A DNA stretch of 64,000 nt, from NCBI GenBank assembly GCA_030431975.1, contig JAUIHP010000002.1:248001-312000 (forward strand), read 5' to 3'. The stretch comes from a bacterium. Its GTDB lineage: Bacteria; Eisenbacteria; RBG-16-71-46; CAIMUX01. Positions 17,015-26,245 of this stretch are shown here, in pieces (within the stretch, counting starts at the first letter, position 1; every line of letters starts with the position of its first letter). The position numbers were made by a program, and so were the translations under genes. Under the pieces are notes generated by a model. It saw nothing but the letters and a program-made list of their open reading frames with translations, was not told the DNA's origin and did not search any database.

Positions 17015-17278
17015 TCAACCCTCCTCGCCGAGCAGGGCTTTGAGTTCATCCCGTTCTTCAACCAAACGCTCGAGCCGTCCGCGGGAAACGTCCAGATTGT
17101 TGAGGGACCGCGTCACCTCTTCCATCTTCTGATCATAGGCGTCCTTGGCCTGATCCCGCTTCGACTCGGCCAGCTCGATCTGGGCCGGAATGGTCATGCA
17201 CGGACGCACGGCACTGGTACACCCGGATCCTGCAACCAGGATCGCTGCGGCCGCGAACCACAAGTCCTTCTTCTTCAA
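17015..17278 (-). CDS. Small coiled-coil lipoprotein
   Basis: The 87-residue protein begins LKKKDLWFAAAAILVAGSGC, a clear lipoprotein signal, followed by TSAVRPCMTIPAQIELAESK and a charged heptad-like helix to the end (KMEEVTRSLNNLDVSRG...). I chose the TTG at 17278, with GGGAGGA upstream; a longer frame starts at 17317. Its small size and helical nature recall Lpp-like or periplasmic linker proteins, but no family is recognised. It is translationally linked to the LysM lipoprotein. Confidence 0.72.
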   Translation of the reverse strand: MKKKDLWFAAAAILVAGSGCTSAVRPCMTIPAQIELAESKRDQAKDAYDQKMEEVTRSLNNLDVSRGRLERLVEERDELKALLGEEG

Positions 17279-17389
17279 CAGTCGTCCTCCCTCTCTTCGC
17301 ACGGCCTCGAACCGCACTTTCGCGGTCCTCCCCGTGTCCAGTCCCGGCCTACTGAAGCCCGGATCCCGCGAAGTCTAGCATAGCACCCG

Positions 17390-18169
17390 CTAGGAGAAAC
17401 GGACCTCCGTGACAACGTAGGTCCCGCCGGACTGATCGTCCCGGGTGATCGTGATCAGACCCTTCTCCGCAGCATCCTCCAGCAATGCACTGAAGGTACG
17501 ATAGCCGAAGGCGCCCTCGTTGAAACTCGGACGCTTCCGCTTGATCGTATCCTTGATGGCAGAACTCCAAAGGATGTCCCGATTCTCCCGAAGAAGAGCC
17601 TCGATGGCGTCGAGCAACAGCTCGAAAGCCTCGTCCTGCTTCGACGCCTTCTTCGTTCCTCGACCGGAGCGCTTCCTCGACGTCTTCCGCTCCGGAATCA
17701 GTTCTTCGTAGTACAGAAACTCGTCGCAGTTCTCGGAAAGCAGTTTCGAGGTCGATCCGCTGAGTCCGATTCCGATGACGCTCTTGTTGTTTTCCTTGAG
17801 CTTGGAAACCAAGGGTGAAAAGTCGCTGTCCCCGGAGAAGATCACGAAGGTATCGAGGTGATCCTTCGTGTAGCAAAGATCGAGCGCGTCGACGACCAGC
17901 CGCACGTCCGCCGAGTTCTTGCCGGCCTGGCTCCGCTTGGGTATCTCGATCAACTCGATGGCCGACTCATGGAGATCCTCGCGGAACTCCGAGTATCGCG
18001 TCCAATCGGCGTAGGCCCTTTTGACGATGATCCGTCCTTTTTCCAGAAGGCGGCTCAGGACGATATCGATCTTGAATTCCTTCTTCTTGTTGCCTTTGAG
18101 ACCCAGAGCGATGTTCTCGAAGTCTGCGAAGAGCGCAATTCGGGCTTCAGACTGGGGTTTTGAGTTCAT
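17390..18169 (-). CDS. NYN-domain (LabA/PIN-like) protein
   Basis: The 259-residue protein has an N-terminal NYN domain, a PIN-like RNase fold. IALFADFENIALG carries the first acidic residue, then come NSADVRLVVDALDL and VIFSGDSDFSPLVSKLKE with the conserved aspartates, and IGIGLSGSTSKLLSENCDEF. A basic linker (KTSRKRSGRGTKK) leads to a C-terminal winged-helix-like domain (about 180-259, SFNEGAFGYRTFSALLEDAAEKG) typical of OST-HTH/LOTUS RNA-binding modules. I infer an RNA-processing role. The gene starts 4 nt inside the end of aspS, an overlap linking it to tRNA charging. Confidence 0.87.
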   Translation of the reverse strand: MNSKPQSEARIALFADFENIALGLKGNKKKEFKIDIVLSRLLEKGRIIVKRAYADWTRYSEFREDLHESAIELIEIPKRSQAGKNSADVRLVVDALDLCYTKDHLDTFVIFSGDSDFSPLVSKLKENNKSVIGIGLSGSTSKLLSENCDEFLYYEELIPERKTSRKRSGRGTKKASKQDEAFELLLDAIEALLRENRDILWSSAIKDTIKRKRPSFNEGAFGYRTFSALLEDAAEKGLITITRDDQSGGTYVVTEVRFS

Positions 18170-19992
18170 GCGTTCTGGTCCGCCTCTGCCTTGGGAAGCT
18201 CTCTACGAATGTGAAGCTCGGTCAGTTCGTTGTCCTCCAGCGCGGACGGCGCGCCGTCCATAAGGGAGGATGCCGAAGTCGTCTTCGGAAACGCGATGGT
18301 GTCGCGCAGGGAACTGCGGCGTCCCATCAGCATGATGATCCGGTCGAGCCCCAGCGCGATCCCGCCGTGCGGCGGCGCCCCGTACTGGAACGCTTTGAGA
18401 AGAAACCCGAACTTCTTCTCCGCTTCTTCGTCGGTCACTCCGATGACGCGCATGATCGCTTCCTGGATATCGCGGCGGTGGATTCGGACCGAACCGGAAC
18501 CGAGTTCAATGCCGTTCAGCACGAGGTCATAGAGCTGCCCCCGCACACGTTTCGGATCGGACTCGAGATACTCGATGTCCTCATCCATCGGCATCGTGAA
18601 CATGTGGTGGGCAGGGGTCATCTGTCCCGTGTCCGGGTCTTCCTCGAAGATCGGGAATTCATTGACCCAGAGGAAACGCCACGGCAAAGCCGCGTCCGGG
18701 TTTTCGGCGAGCCAGTCGTTGCCGATCCTGGAACGTAGCGCCCCCATGCTGCGCCAAGCCGTCGTCTGACGGTCGGCAACCATCGCCAAAAGGTCCCCGT
18801 CCTCCGCTCCCGTGGCGCGGATCAGTTTCTGCTGAGTCTCTTCATTCAGGAACTTGGCAATGCCCGTGTCGAGTTTGCCGTCCGCTACCTTGGCCCGGGC
18901 CAGACCCTTCGCACCGTACCTCTTGACCAGCGCTTCGAGTTCGTCCTGCTGCTTGCGACTGAGAGCGGCCCCTCCGGGAATGCGCATCCCGTGAACGACG
19001 CCGCCGCCGGTGACCGTGTCATCAAAGACTTTGAACCCGGATCCGGTGACGGCCTCCGAGAGGTCGACGAGTTCGAAGTCGAAGCGCAGGTCCGGCTTGT
19101 CCGAACCAAAACGGTTCATGGCGTCCGCATACTGCATTCGCGGAAACGGCGTCTCGAGATCGATATCGAACTCTTTCTTCCAAACCGAGGAGATCAGTCC
19201 TTCGATGATGCGGAAAACATCCTCTTCCCCGACGAAGCTCATCTCCAGGTCGATCTGGGTGTGTTCGGGCTGGCGGTCTGCGCGAAGGTCCTCGTCCCTC
19301 AGGCAGCGGGCCAACTGGTAGTAGCGATCCATCCCCGAGACCATGAGGATCTGCTTGTAGAGCTGCGGCGACTGCGGCAGCGCGTAGAAGTCCCCTGGGT
19401 GGACGCGGCTCGGCACAACGTAATCGCGCGCACCTTCCGGAGTCGGTCGCACCAGCATCGGAGTCTCGATCTCCCAGAAACCCTCCCCGTTGAGGAAGGT
19501 ACGGATGGCCAGAGAGACCCGGTGCCGCAGACCCATCATTTCGCTGAGCCAGGGACGGCGCAGATCGAGAAAGCGGTACTCGAGCCGCAGGTCTTCCCCG
19601 ACCGAGTCCGCCTCGTCGAGAACGAAGGGCGGCGTCTTCGAATCGTTGAGTATCCGCAGTGACGTGGCGGCGACTTCGATTGCGCCGGTCGCGAGCTTGT
19701 CGTTGACCATCTCGTCCGGCCGCGCATCGACTCGGCCGTCGATCCCAATGACAAACTCGCTGCGCAGTGTTCTTGCGCGCTCGGCCAGCTCGGCTTCGGC
19801 TCCACCCTCCGCCGGATGAAAGACGACCTGAGTCAGACCATGCCGGTCTCGTAAGTCGATGAAGAGAACTCCGCCGTGGTCCCGAGTCCGGTAGACCCAG
19901 CCGGCCAGATGTACTGTTTCCCCGACGTTGTCGCGGCCGAGTTCGCCGCAGGTATGCGATCGTCGCCACTCTGCCAGATGGTCGAGCTTCAC
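18166..19992 (-). CDS. aspS: Aspartyl-tRNA synthetase
   Basis: This class II synthetase charges tRNA with aspartate. The 608-residue protein is the bacterial type. It has an N-terminal OB fold (GWVYRTRDHGGVLFIDLRDR), motif 2 CLRDEDLRADRQPEHTQID, a GAD insertion domain (about 300-420) and motif 3 GGIALGLDRIIMLM, followed by RDTIAFPKT. Some such enzymes also charge tRNA-Asn; I cannot decide this here. It overlaps the NYN gene by 4 nt downstream. Confidence 0.97.
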   Translation of the reverse strand: MKLDHLAEWRRSHTCGELGRDNVGETVHLAGWVYRTRDHGGVLFIDLRDRHGLTQVVFHPAEGGAEAELAERARTLRSEFVIGIDGRVDARPDEMVNDKLATGAIEVAATSLRILNDSKTPPFVLDEADSVGEDLRLEYRFLDLRRPWLSEMMGLRHRVSLAIRTFLNGEGFWEIETPMLVRPTPEGARDYVVPSRVHPGDFYALPQSPQLYKQILMVSGMDRYYQLARCLRDEDLRADRQPEHTQIDLEMSFVGEEDVFRIIEGLISSVWKKEFDIDLETPFPRMQYADAMNRFGSDKPDLRFDFELVDLSEAVTGSGFKVFDDTVTGGGVVHGMRIPGGAALSRKQQDELEALVKRYGAKGLARAKVADGKLDTGIAKFLNEETQQKLIRATGAEDGDLLAMVADRQTTAWRSMGALRSRIGNDWLAENPDAALPWRFLWVNEFPIFEEDPDTGQMTPAHHMFTMPMDEDIEYLESDPKRVRGQLYDLVLNGIELGSGSVRIHRRDIQEAIMRVIGVTDEEAEKKFGFLLKAFQYGAPPHGGIALGLDRIIMLMGRRSSLRDTIAFPKTTSASSLMDGAPSALEDNELTELHIRRELPKAEADQNA

Positions 19993-20040
19993 TTTGTCCC
20001 CCTTCGACTCGGCGATTCACCGGGCCCCGGGTTGGTATGT

Positions 20041-20433
20041 TCAGGAATTCTGCCTGCGGGCCAATCCGGGAACTCTCGATTCCCATCGGGCACCCACGAA
20101 GGTGCCGAAACTACCTCCACAGACATCCGCCAGCCAATCACCGACGCTCGAGGTTCGGCCGGGTATCCGACTCTGCAGAGTTTCGTCGCCCAGTCCGAGA
20201 AGGGCGATCATTCCGATCGTTCCCCACGCGGCCTCGGCGCGACGGCCACCGCTCATCCTCAGGGCCCGGTAGAGGAGCCAGCCCAAGGCGGCATATTCAC
20301 CGAAATGTGCGACCTTGTCCAGATGAGGGATATCCAGAGCGGGCAGCCCACCCCCGGGACGCGAGGACAGGAAAAGCACGGTTGCTTCGAACAGCAGGAC
20401 GGGAAGCCAGGCCCGCAGGAACCGCCCGATCAT
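20041..20433 (-). CDS. VanZ-family membrane protein
   Basis: The 130-residue protein has about four hydrophobic helices and the VanZ-like signature: LDKVAHFGEYAALGWLLYRAL and DETLQSRIPGRTSSVGDWLADVCGG, with conserved His, Glu and Asp residues. VanZ-type proteins confer low-level teicoplanin resistance in Enterococcus, but most homologues are uncharacterised envelope proteins. It starts 2 bp after the PTS-IIA-like gene ends, so the two probably share a transcript. Confidence 0.84.
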   Translation of the reverse strand: MIGRFLRAWLPVLLFEATVLFLSSRPGGGLPALDIPHLDKVAHFGEYAALGWLLYRALRMSGGRRAEAAWGTIGMIALLGLGDETLQSRIPGRTSSVGDWLADVCGGSFGTFVGARWESRVPGLARRQNS

Positions 20434-20435
20434 TC

Positions 20436-20897
20436 TCAGAGTCGGGCCTCGACGTTGCGGATGGCCGTGAGCGCCGACTCCGGTTCCTCGACCCCGAGCA
20501 GGTCCTGGTGCAGGTCTTCAGAGCAGAGGACTCGCGAAATCCGGGCCAGGACCCGAATGAATCCTCCCCGGGCGGCCGGGCCGGTCACGAGGAAGACGAG
20601 ACGAACCGGCTGGTCGTCGACGGACTCGTAGTCGAGCGGCTCGCGCAGCCGAAGCAGACAGACGGAAAGATCTGGCGCGGCCGGACACTGCGCGTGGGGT
20701 ACAGCCACCCCCCGACCGATCCCGGTGCTCATCACCTCTTCACGGTCGACCAACGCCTGTCGAATCTTCGGAATGTCCTCGACCCGGCCGGCGGCCGCCA
20801 GGCAATCGATCCCCTGGTCGAAGAGCTGTTCCTTGCTCTTCGCATCAACATCGAGGCGTATCAGCTCGGGGCGTATGAGATCAGAAAGGAGAATCAT
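20436..20897 (-). CDS. PTS EIIA (PtsN/fructose type) domain protein
   Basis: The 153-residue protein is a single PTS EIIA type-2 domain. The phosphorylatable His lies in TGIGRGVAVPHAQ, and the C-terminal part reads VFLVTGPAARGGFIRVLARISRVL. In proteobacteria the nitrogen PTS protein PtsN regulates potassium and envelope functions. No EI, HPr or permease gene is in this window. I chose the ATG at 20897 (MILLSDLIRPE); the frame runs upstream to 21116 through a palindromic repeat, which I reject as coding. Confidence 0.84.
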   Translation of the reverse strand: MILLSDLIRPELIRLDVDAKSKEQLFDQGIDCLAAAGRVEDIPKIRQALVDREEVMSTGIGRGVAVPHAQCPAAPDLSVCLLRLREPLDYESVDDQPVRLVFLVTGPAARGGFIRVLARISRVLCSEDLHQDLLGVEEPESALTAIRNVEARL

Positions 20898-20966
20898 CGA
20901 GAAGAATCCCCGGCACACTCTACAAGGGTGCGGAACGGCGCAGCGGAGCGGCACGTTCCTCCGGAG

Positions 20967-21000
20967 GGCGAAAGTGGCGCGCTGGGCGCGCCATTTCGCC
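20967..21000. repeat. Isolated type 1 REP-like palindrome
   Basis: This 34-bp unit has outer arms GGCGAAA/TTTCGCC and inner arms GGCGCGC/GCGCGCC. It has the same length and plan as the copies at 3090-3123 and 3313-3346, and it is preceded by the same CCTCCGGAGG linker. It lies between the sigma54 activator gene and the PTS-IIA gene. Confidence 0.75.
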
Positions 21001-21021
21001 AAGCGTGCTACTCCAGACAAG

Positions 21022-21048
21022 AAAGTGGGTCGACCTTTCGATCGACCC
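21022..21048 (-). terminator. Probable terminator after the sigma54 activator gene
   Basis: GGGTCGA/TCGACCC arms with an 8-nt loop are followed, on the minus strand, by a CTTTCTTG stretch. It lies about 100 bp past the stop of the activator gene. The T-tract is interrupted, so strength is uncertain. Confidence 0.45.
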
Positions 21049-21149
21049 GAAACAGGGGGCATGCTAGCAAACCGCAACCGACTGTCAAGTTTGCCCGACC
21101 CGGACCTGTCACCCACACCGACGGTCGTCCGACGGTGGGTTGTTCGTGA

Positions 21150-24100
21150 CTAGGCGCGTCGGGTTCGACGACGGTCGAGGTCGTAGCGCTCCAACTTTCC
21201 TTTCAGGCCTTTTCGCGAAAGACCGAGTTCGGCCGCGGCCCGGCTCTTGTTCCAGCGGTGCCGGCGCAGAGACTCGAGCAGCATCTCTTTCTCCAAAGAC
21301 TCGAGACGCTCCTTGAGGACCAGGCTGTGGCTCGTGTTCAAGTCCTCCATCGTCACCGTCGGAGGAAGATCTTCTGCCGAAAGTACGGCTCCATCCTCGA
21401 CCAGGGTCACGGCCCGCCGGACGGCCTTCTCCAACTCACGAACGTTTCCGGGCCAGTCGTGGGACCGGATCGCGGAATGGAAGGTCTCGGAGACTCCGCC
21501 CAGGTTCTTGCCGGCCTCGTCCGCGAAGCGTTCGATGAAGCACTCCGTCAGCAGAGGGACATCCGAAGGACGATCCCGTAGAGCCGGGATCTGAATCGCG
21601 ATGTCATTGAGGCGGTAGTAGAGGTCCTTGATGAACTTCCCGTCCTCGACTTCGGTGCGAAGGTCGGGACAGCTCGTGGCGCAAACGACACGTACGTCAA
21701 GGGGACGGTAACCGGTGTCACCGACCGCGCGGATCTCGCCGGAATCCAGCAAGTGCAGGAACCGACGCTGCACGGCCAACCCGGCTTTGTCGATTTCGTC
21801 GAGGAAGATCGTCCCGCCGTTCGCTTCTTCGAGGAGCCCGAGGCGATCCTGCGTCGCACCCGTAAACGCACCCTTGCGATGCCCGAAGAGTTCACTCTCG
21901 AGCAGGGTATCCGGAAGCGCCGCGCAATCTACGGTCACGAAGGCCCGGTCGCGCCGGTCGCTGACCCGATGAATGGCCTGTGCGACCAGCTTCTTCCCGG
22001 TCCCGGTCTCACCCTGCAAGAGGACCGTGAGATTGCTTCCGGCGACCCGACGAACGAGCGACAGGATGGAAAGCATCTGGGGGTCCTGCGTGATGATGTC
22101 CGCGACATAGAGACCGTTGCGGATCTGCTCCATCTCCGGAATCTCGGCCATGTCCGCGCCCGGCGCTTCGATCGGAACGGACCGGGCGACGACGGCGGAA
22201 AGAACGGTCGCGTAGTCGAGGTCGGTCTTGGAATACCGACGGGGCTCACCCTCTCTCCGCTCCAGGTAGAGCAGGTGGGACCGGTTGTGGATACGAACCG
22301 GGATGGCGAGCACGCCGGCGCGCTCTCCCTCGACCAACGTCTCGAAAACCCGCGGCTGCCTTGGGTCTTCGATGCCAAGAGTGGTCGCGTCGATGGTCCG
22401 GCGTCCACCCAGGCGTCCCATCGAAAGCGAAGTCAGCAACTCGAGCGGTGCGTCATCCGACACTCCGACTTGAGCAAGGAACGCTCCGTGCGCACCCAGC
22501 GCTTCCGCCAAGAGGACGACCGAGGCTCGCAGCATCTCCGAGACCTGAGCGTCCCACGCGAAGATTTCTTCGAGACGAACCAGGACCCGGCCACCATCGA
22601 TTCCCGTCTCGTTCTCGCGAAGCAGGTGGCTTTCCAGCCGTCCGGCCAATCCGTCGACGAAGTCCTGAAGGTCCGGTGAGGAAACCGAGACACGGTCTCG
22701 CACGGTCTCCAGACGCGAGGCCGCCTCGACCGTTCGCCCCTTCTCGACGAGGCAATCGATGAGACGGATCTCGACGCGGTCGGCAAGAAGATTGAGCCCG
22801 ACTCTCTGGTAGAGCTCCTTGGCGGTTTCATAGTGGGAGAACGCCTTGTCGGCGTCGCCGGAACGACGGGCCGAAAGCGCGGCGTGTTCGTGTAGGCGAG
22901 CCTCCCGAGGACGTTCCCCGCGGTCGCCGGAACAACGAATCTGGTCGTTGAACAGAGACTGGGCTTCAGAGCCATTCCCCTGCGCCAGCAGCAAACGCAT
23001 CTGCAGGGTACTTGTCCGGTTCTTCTGTTCGCGGTCGGAGTCGCAGGTCGAAACGGCTTCCAAAGCGACATCGGCTTCGTCGAGTGAATCTTCGACCAGG
23101 GCCACCTCAGCCTGCAGAAGCAGGACCTCGACAACCAGGTCTCCCGTCGGGGAAACCATCTCGGCTTCTCGACGCAACCCTGCGATGCGGCCACGGATCG
23201 TCTCGCATCGACCCTCGAAGAGATCGAGCCGAGCCTCTTCCAGGCCGAGAAGGACGACATCCCTGGGACCCGCAGCATCGTCGAGGTGCTTCCGGCATTC
23301 GGTGAGACGCTTCCGCGCCAGGCTCACTTCCCCGGTTTCCCGCGCCCACCGAAGCAGGTTGAGACGGGCGCGGAAGGCACGCCCCGAGTCGCCCAACTCC
23401 AGTGCTCTGGCCAGTCCGCGCTCCAGATGATCGAGGGCCTCGTTGAAGCGGCCGACCTTCATCAGAACGATGGCCAGGTTTTGATTGAAGGCGCTTTGAT
23501 CCTGGTACTCACCCTCGGTCGCCACCAAGTAGTACGCAGCCTGGTAGTGCTCCAGCGCGCGGTCCCACTCGCAGCCGGACTTGTAGACGTGGCCGAGGTT
23601 GTTGTACGCAAAGGCGAGACTGGTCACATCACCGACGGACCGGAAGTGCTCGAGAGCGGAACGGAAATGGGTGCGAGCCAGGTCGATCTCACCGGAACGA
23701 GCCGCGACGGCCCCGAGAATGTTCTCAGCCGTACCCGCGTCGGCGCTGCGACCCTTTCCGAAGTGGCGGAGTGCGGTCAGCCCGGACTCCTGCGCCTGCG
23801 GCAGTTTCCCGGCGACGAGGTAGGCGTTGCCGATTTCGTTGTAGCAGCGCCCGGCCTCATTCCGGTCTTCATCCGAGAGGAGTTCCGGATCATCGAGATC
23901 GCCCAACACGGGCTCGAGCAGAGCGATGACTTCGGTGTGCCGGCCAAGCCTCGACTGGCAGTAGGCCACCCTCCGGGAGAGCGGCAGTTGCAGTTCCGCC
24001 GGCGCCCGATGCCACACGGCAAGATATGTGGCCAGGGCCTGTGAAAAGTCTCCGACCCGGCTGTAGAGATCGCCGGCGTCCAAACGAGCCTGGACAGAAG

Positions 24101-24155
24101 CTCGAGTCCCATCCGAGACGGGAGTTCCATCCGAATCAATACGAATGTGGTCCAT
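21150..24155 (-). CDS. TPR-GAF-sigma54 activator (bacterial enhancer-binding protein)
   Basis: The 1001-residue regulator has N-terminal TPR repeats (about 15-480), a GAF-like domain (about 530-690), an AAA+ sigma54 activator domain and a Fis-type helix-turn-helix at the end ([17 protein letters not shown]). The AAA+ part has Walker [13 protein letters not shown], the sigma54-contacting loop [13 protein letters not shown], Walker [13 protein letters not shown] and the sensor/arginine-finger region [18 protein letters not shown]. It has no receiver domain, so TPR-bound partners or a GAF ligand probably control it. Start: ATG 24155 with GGGGGAAGG upstream; the frame extends to 24263. The target promoters are not known; I found no convincing -24/-12 element nearby. 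Confidence 0.93.
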   Translation of the reverse strand: MDHIRIDSDGTPVSDGTRASVQARLDAGDLYSRVGDFSQALATYLAVWHRAPAELQLPLSRRVAYCQSRLGRHTEVIALLEPVLGDLDDPELLSDEDRNEAGRCYNEIGNAYLVAGKLPQAQESGLTALRHFGKGRSADAGTAENILGAVAARSGEIDLARTHFRSALEHFRSVGDVTSLAFAYNNLGHVYKSGCEWDRALEHYQAAYYLVATEGEYQDQSAFNQNLAIVLMKVGRFNEALDHLERGLARALELGDSGRAFRARLNLLRWARETGEVSLARKRLTECRKHLDDAAGPRDVVLLGLEEARLDLFEGRCETIRGRIAGLRREAEMVSPTGDLVVEVLLLQAEVALVEDSLDEADVALEAVSTCDSDREQKNRTSTLQMRLLLAQGNGSEAQSLFNDQIRCSGDRGERPREARLHEHAALSARRSGDADKAFSHYETAKELYQRVGLNLLADRVEIRLIDCLVEKGRTVEAASRLETVRDRVSVSSPDLQDFVDGLAGRLESHLLRENETGIDGGRVLVRLEEIFAWDAQVSEMLRASVVLLAEALGAHGAFLAQVGVSDDAPLELLTSLSMGRLGGRRTIDATTLGIEDPRQPRVFETLVEGERAGVLAIPVRIHNRSHLLYLERREGEPRRYSKTDLDYATVLSAVVARSVPIEAPGADMAEIPEMEQIRNGLYVADIITQDPQMLSILSLVRRVAGSNLTVLLQGETGTGKKLVAQAIHRVSDRRDRAFVTVDCAALPDTLLESELFGHRKGAFTGATQDRLGLLEEANGGTIFLDEIDKAGLAVQRRFLHLLDSGEIRAVGDTGYRPLDVRVVCATSCPDLRTEVEDGKFIKDLYYRLNDIAIQIPALRDRPSDVPLLTECFIERFADEAGKNLGGVSETFHSAIRSHDWPGNVRELEKAVRRAVTLVEDGAVLSAEDLPPTVTMEDLNTSHSLVLKERLESLEKEMLLESLRRHRWNKSRAAAELGLSRKGLKGKLERYDLDRRRTRRA

Positions 24156-24220
24156 CGCCTTCCCCCTTGTTCGGGGCGGGAGCGTGAGCCCCCTCCCCTC
24201 AGGCGTTTCTTGGTGCCGAG

Positions 24221-24541
24221 TTAGAACGAGCCTCGAACTTTGTCGAGGAGCCGTTCCAACCAAGAGGGAAAGTCCGTGTCCCCTTGATCCTTTTCGATTT
24301 GAGCGTCGATGCCAGGGAACGCAGGTCCCTGTCCCGGACGTGCCCGAATGAGGATCTCGTCCGCATCACCGCCTTCACCACCATCCCCCGGAGGAGGACC
24401 GTCGCCGGTTCCGCCGTTGGGCTTGTAGTTCGGATCGGGATCACTATCGAGGGGGGCCGAGCTGGCGCTGGCCGCGAGGATAAACGAAAGGACCAAGGCC
24501 GCGAGGACCCTAGAGAGTCTTTGCTGCATGCGACGGTTCAT
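24221..24541 (-). CDS. Small secreted protein, Gly/Asp-rich
   Basis: The 106-residue protein has a basic N-terminus and a signal peptide ([18 protein letters not shown]). A Gly/Pro/Asp-rich segment ([19 protein letters not shown]) follows, and an amphipathic C-terminal end ([17 protein letters not shown]). AGGAGG lies 9 nt before the ATG. It stands directly upstream of the sigma54 activator gene in the same direction and divergent from the GGDEF gene. I recognise no family; it could be a signal-related exported peptide, but that is a guess from context only. Confidence 0.7.
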   Translation of the reverse strand: MNRRMQQRLSRVLAALVLSFILAASASSAPLDSDPDPNYKPNGGTGDGPPPGDGGEGGDADEILIRARPGQGPAFPGIDAQIEKDQGDTDFPSWLERLLDKVRGSF

Positions 24542-24597
24542 AAATGTCGCCTCCTGACCGGACCGTGTACATGGATCCGCAACCCCGGATATTACTG

Positions 24598-24627
24598 ATA
24601 CTAATCGGCAACTTCGCCGTTCGTCAA
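24598..24627 (-). promoter_or_regulatory. Candidate sigma70 promoter for the small secreted protein
   Basis: On the minus strand, -35 TTGACG (24622-24627) and -10 TAGTAT (24598-24603) are separated by 18 bp. The expected start is about 50 nt before the ATG at 24541. It may also drive the activator gene. Confidence 0.45.
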
Positions 24628-24673
24628 GAGTTCCGACTCGGCGGGCTAAAGGTTGTTCGATCCGGTTGTGACG

Positions 24674-24694
24674 GGATATCGCGCATTGATATCC
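24674..24694. promoter_or_regulatory. Inverted repeat, possible operator between divergent genes
   Basis: GGATATC and GATATCC form a perfect 7-bp inverted repeat with a 7-bp spacer, in the 218-bp gap between the small secreted protein and the GGDEF gene. The size and symmetry suit a dimeric regulator. No binding protein is implied by sequence alone. Confidence 0.4.
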
Positions 24695-24759
24695 TTTCAG
24701 GTATCGATGGCCGACAAATCGCAACCTAGCAGCCCATAACGAAACCACAGGTCCGACCC

Positions 24760-26178
24760 TTGGCCCCTAACTCCCTTACCGGACGAGAGTTCCTCGAGCG
24801 TATCCTCACGTCCGACCTTCGAAGCGACGAGCGAAACCGGATCCAGGAGGTCCTCGACGGACGACTGGGCGACCCTGAACGGGTGGTTCCTGAGGTCATT
24901 CGCGGCCTCATCCGCCGGGGATGCTGGCGCCTCGCGGACGAACCGGCGGACTCTCCCGGGTTTCTCGTCGTCGAGGACAGGGACCGGAAGGAGCGTTACC
25001 GGATCCGGCGTGCGTTCCTCGATGACGTGGGCGCCGAGACGGGCGACGACGCAGGTGCCGCCGACCCGATCGCCGCTCCGAACGACACTTCGATTGACGC
25101 TCCGGGCGACGTGCGGGGCGACGTAACCACAACCGTGCGGGGCGACGTGCCCGTAGCCGTGCAGGGCGACGTGCCGAAAGATGTTCCGAACGACGCCCCG
25201 AGCCGACCGCAGCCCGTTCCGCTGCCGTCCGGCACACCGCGACTCGATCCTCTCATCGAACCGCTCCTCGCCCTTCCCGGTCAGCTAGTCAGCTATGACC
25301 GCATTCTCGGCCCGAAGGAAGTCATCACCCGGCTGGAGGCATTCTTCGTCGAGCATGTGCCATGTGCGGCCGCAGACTTTCATCCACTGGAGCTTCCAGG
25401 GTCGAATGGGTTTGACTCCCCCAAACCGAACGGTCTCCCTCTGTCGGTCGGGGAAATGCGGGAACTGGCCCTCCACCGCGAACACATGCTCGAATGGCAC
25501 GACGGAGCGCATCACCTTCTGATCGGAATGGGCGACGACCTGGCCGGTTGGAGCGGGTGCCTTCTGCTGACCTCGAATGAGTCGATCGAGGAGCCCCGGC
25601 GAGCGATCATCCTGTCCGCGGTGCACCACTTCTCCCGACTCATCTCGACGGTCATCCGTCTTCAGGGTTTGATCTTTTACGACTTTCTCACCGGGATCTA
25701 CAACCGCTCGTACTACGAGGACCAGATCGACCGGGAAATCCAGATGGCGCGACGTCGCAAGGAGTCGATGGCGCTTCTGCTCGTCGATATCGATTCCTTC
25801 AAGGCCTTCAACACGCGTTTCGGATACGAAGGCGGCGACCGCGTTCTCGCGACCACCGCCATGATCCTGAAGTCCGCGCTTCGCGGCACCGACACCCTGG
25901 CTCGTTATGGCGGAGAAGAATTCGTCATCATCCTGGCGCCGCCTGTTTCACCGGAGGAAGCCTCGATGATCGCCGAACGTCTGCGGAAAACCGTGGCCGA
26001 CGAGCTCTACGTCATCCCCGATCTCGAAGGCCGCTCGGTCGAGACCCGGGTGACCGTGTCGATGGGCGGCGCCCTTTATCCGAAAGCGGGCGAGACACCG
26101 CACGCCCTTTGGACCGTCGCAAACCGCGAGGTTCTGCGCGCCAAGGAAGCCGGCAAGAACCGCGTCTCCTTCGGATAG
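24760..26178 (+). CDS. GGDEF-domain diguanylate cyclase
   Basis: The 472-residue protein ends in an intact GGDEF domain (RYGGEEFVIIL, at about residue 383) expected to make cyclic-di-GMP. An RGTD just ahead of it matches the RxxD inhibitory I-site. The middle part (about 170-300) looks like a degenerate GAF-type sensor. Between residues 105 and 145 there is a repetitive GDV-rich linker (GDVRGDVTTTVRGDVPVAV), another low-complexity expansion. The start is TTG at 24760; no strong ribosome binding site is visible and the exact start is uncertain. A strong terminator follows directly. Confidence 0.92.
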   Translation: MAPNSLTGREFLERILTSDLRSDERNRIQEVLDGRLGDPERVVPEVIRGLIRRGCWRLADEPADSPGFLVVEDRDRKERYRIRRAFLDDVGAETGDDAGAADPIAAPNDTSIDAPGDVRGDVTTTVRGDVPVAVQGDVPKDVPNDAPSRPQPVPLPSGTPRLDPLIEPLLALPGQLVSYDRILGPKEVITRLEAFFVEHVPCAAADFHPLELPGSNGFDSPKPNGLPLSVGEMRELALHREHMLEWHDGAHHLLIGMGDDLAGWSGCLLLTSNESIEEPRRAIILSAVHHFSRLISTVIRLQGLIFYDFLTGIYNRSYYEDQIDREIQMARRRKESMALLLVDIDSFKAFNTRFGYEGGDRVLATTAMILKSALRGTDTLARYGGEEFVIILAPPVSPEEASMIAERLRKTVADELYVIPDLEGRSVETRVTVSMGGALYPKAGETPHALWTVANREVLRAKEAGKNRVSFG

Positions 26179-26226
26179 GTTGTGGCCTGTAGATTGCTGG
26201 TCACCAATCCTCAGGCCACAACTTTT
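26179..26226 (+). terminator. Intrinsic terminator after the GGDEF gene
   Basis: An 11-bp perfect stem (GTTGTGGCCTG/CAGGCCACAAC) begins right at the stop codon. Its interior pairs further (GATTG.../CCAATC), and TTTT follows. It separates the gene from the convergent C25 protease gene. Confidence 0.8.
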
Positions 26227-26245
26227 CGGATAAGGGGCCCGCTCG

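Noticed and set aside
19022-20086. 354-residue frame opposite in phase to aspS
   Set aside because: It overlaps the conserved aspS frame entirely and has arginine-rich composition.
24561-24660. Sigma54 (-24/-12) promoter beside the activator gene
   Set aside because: GG and GC pairs occur but not with the required 10-bp spacing.
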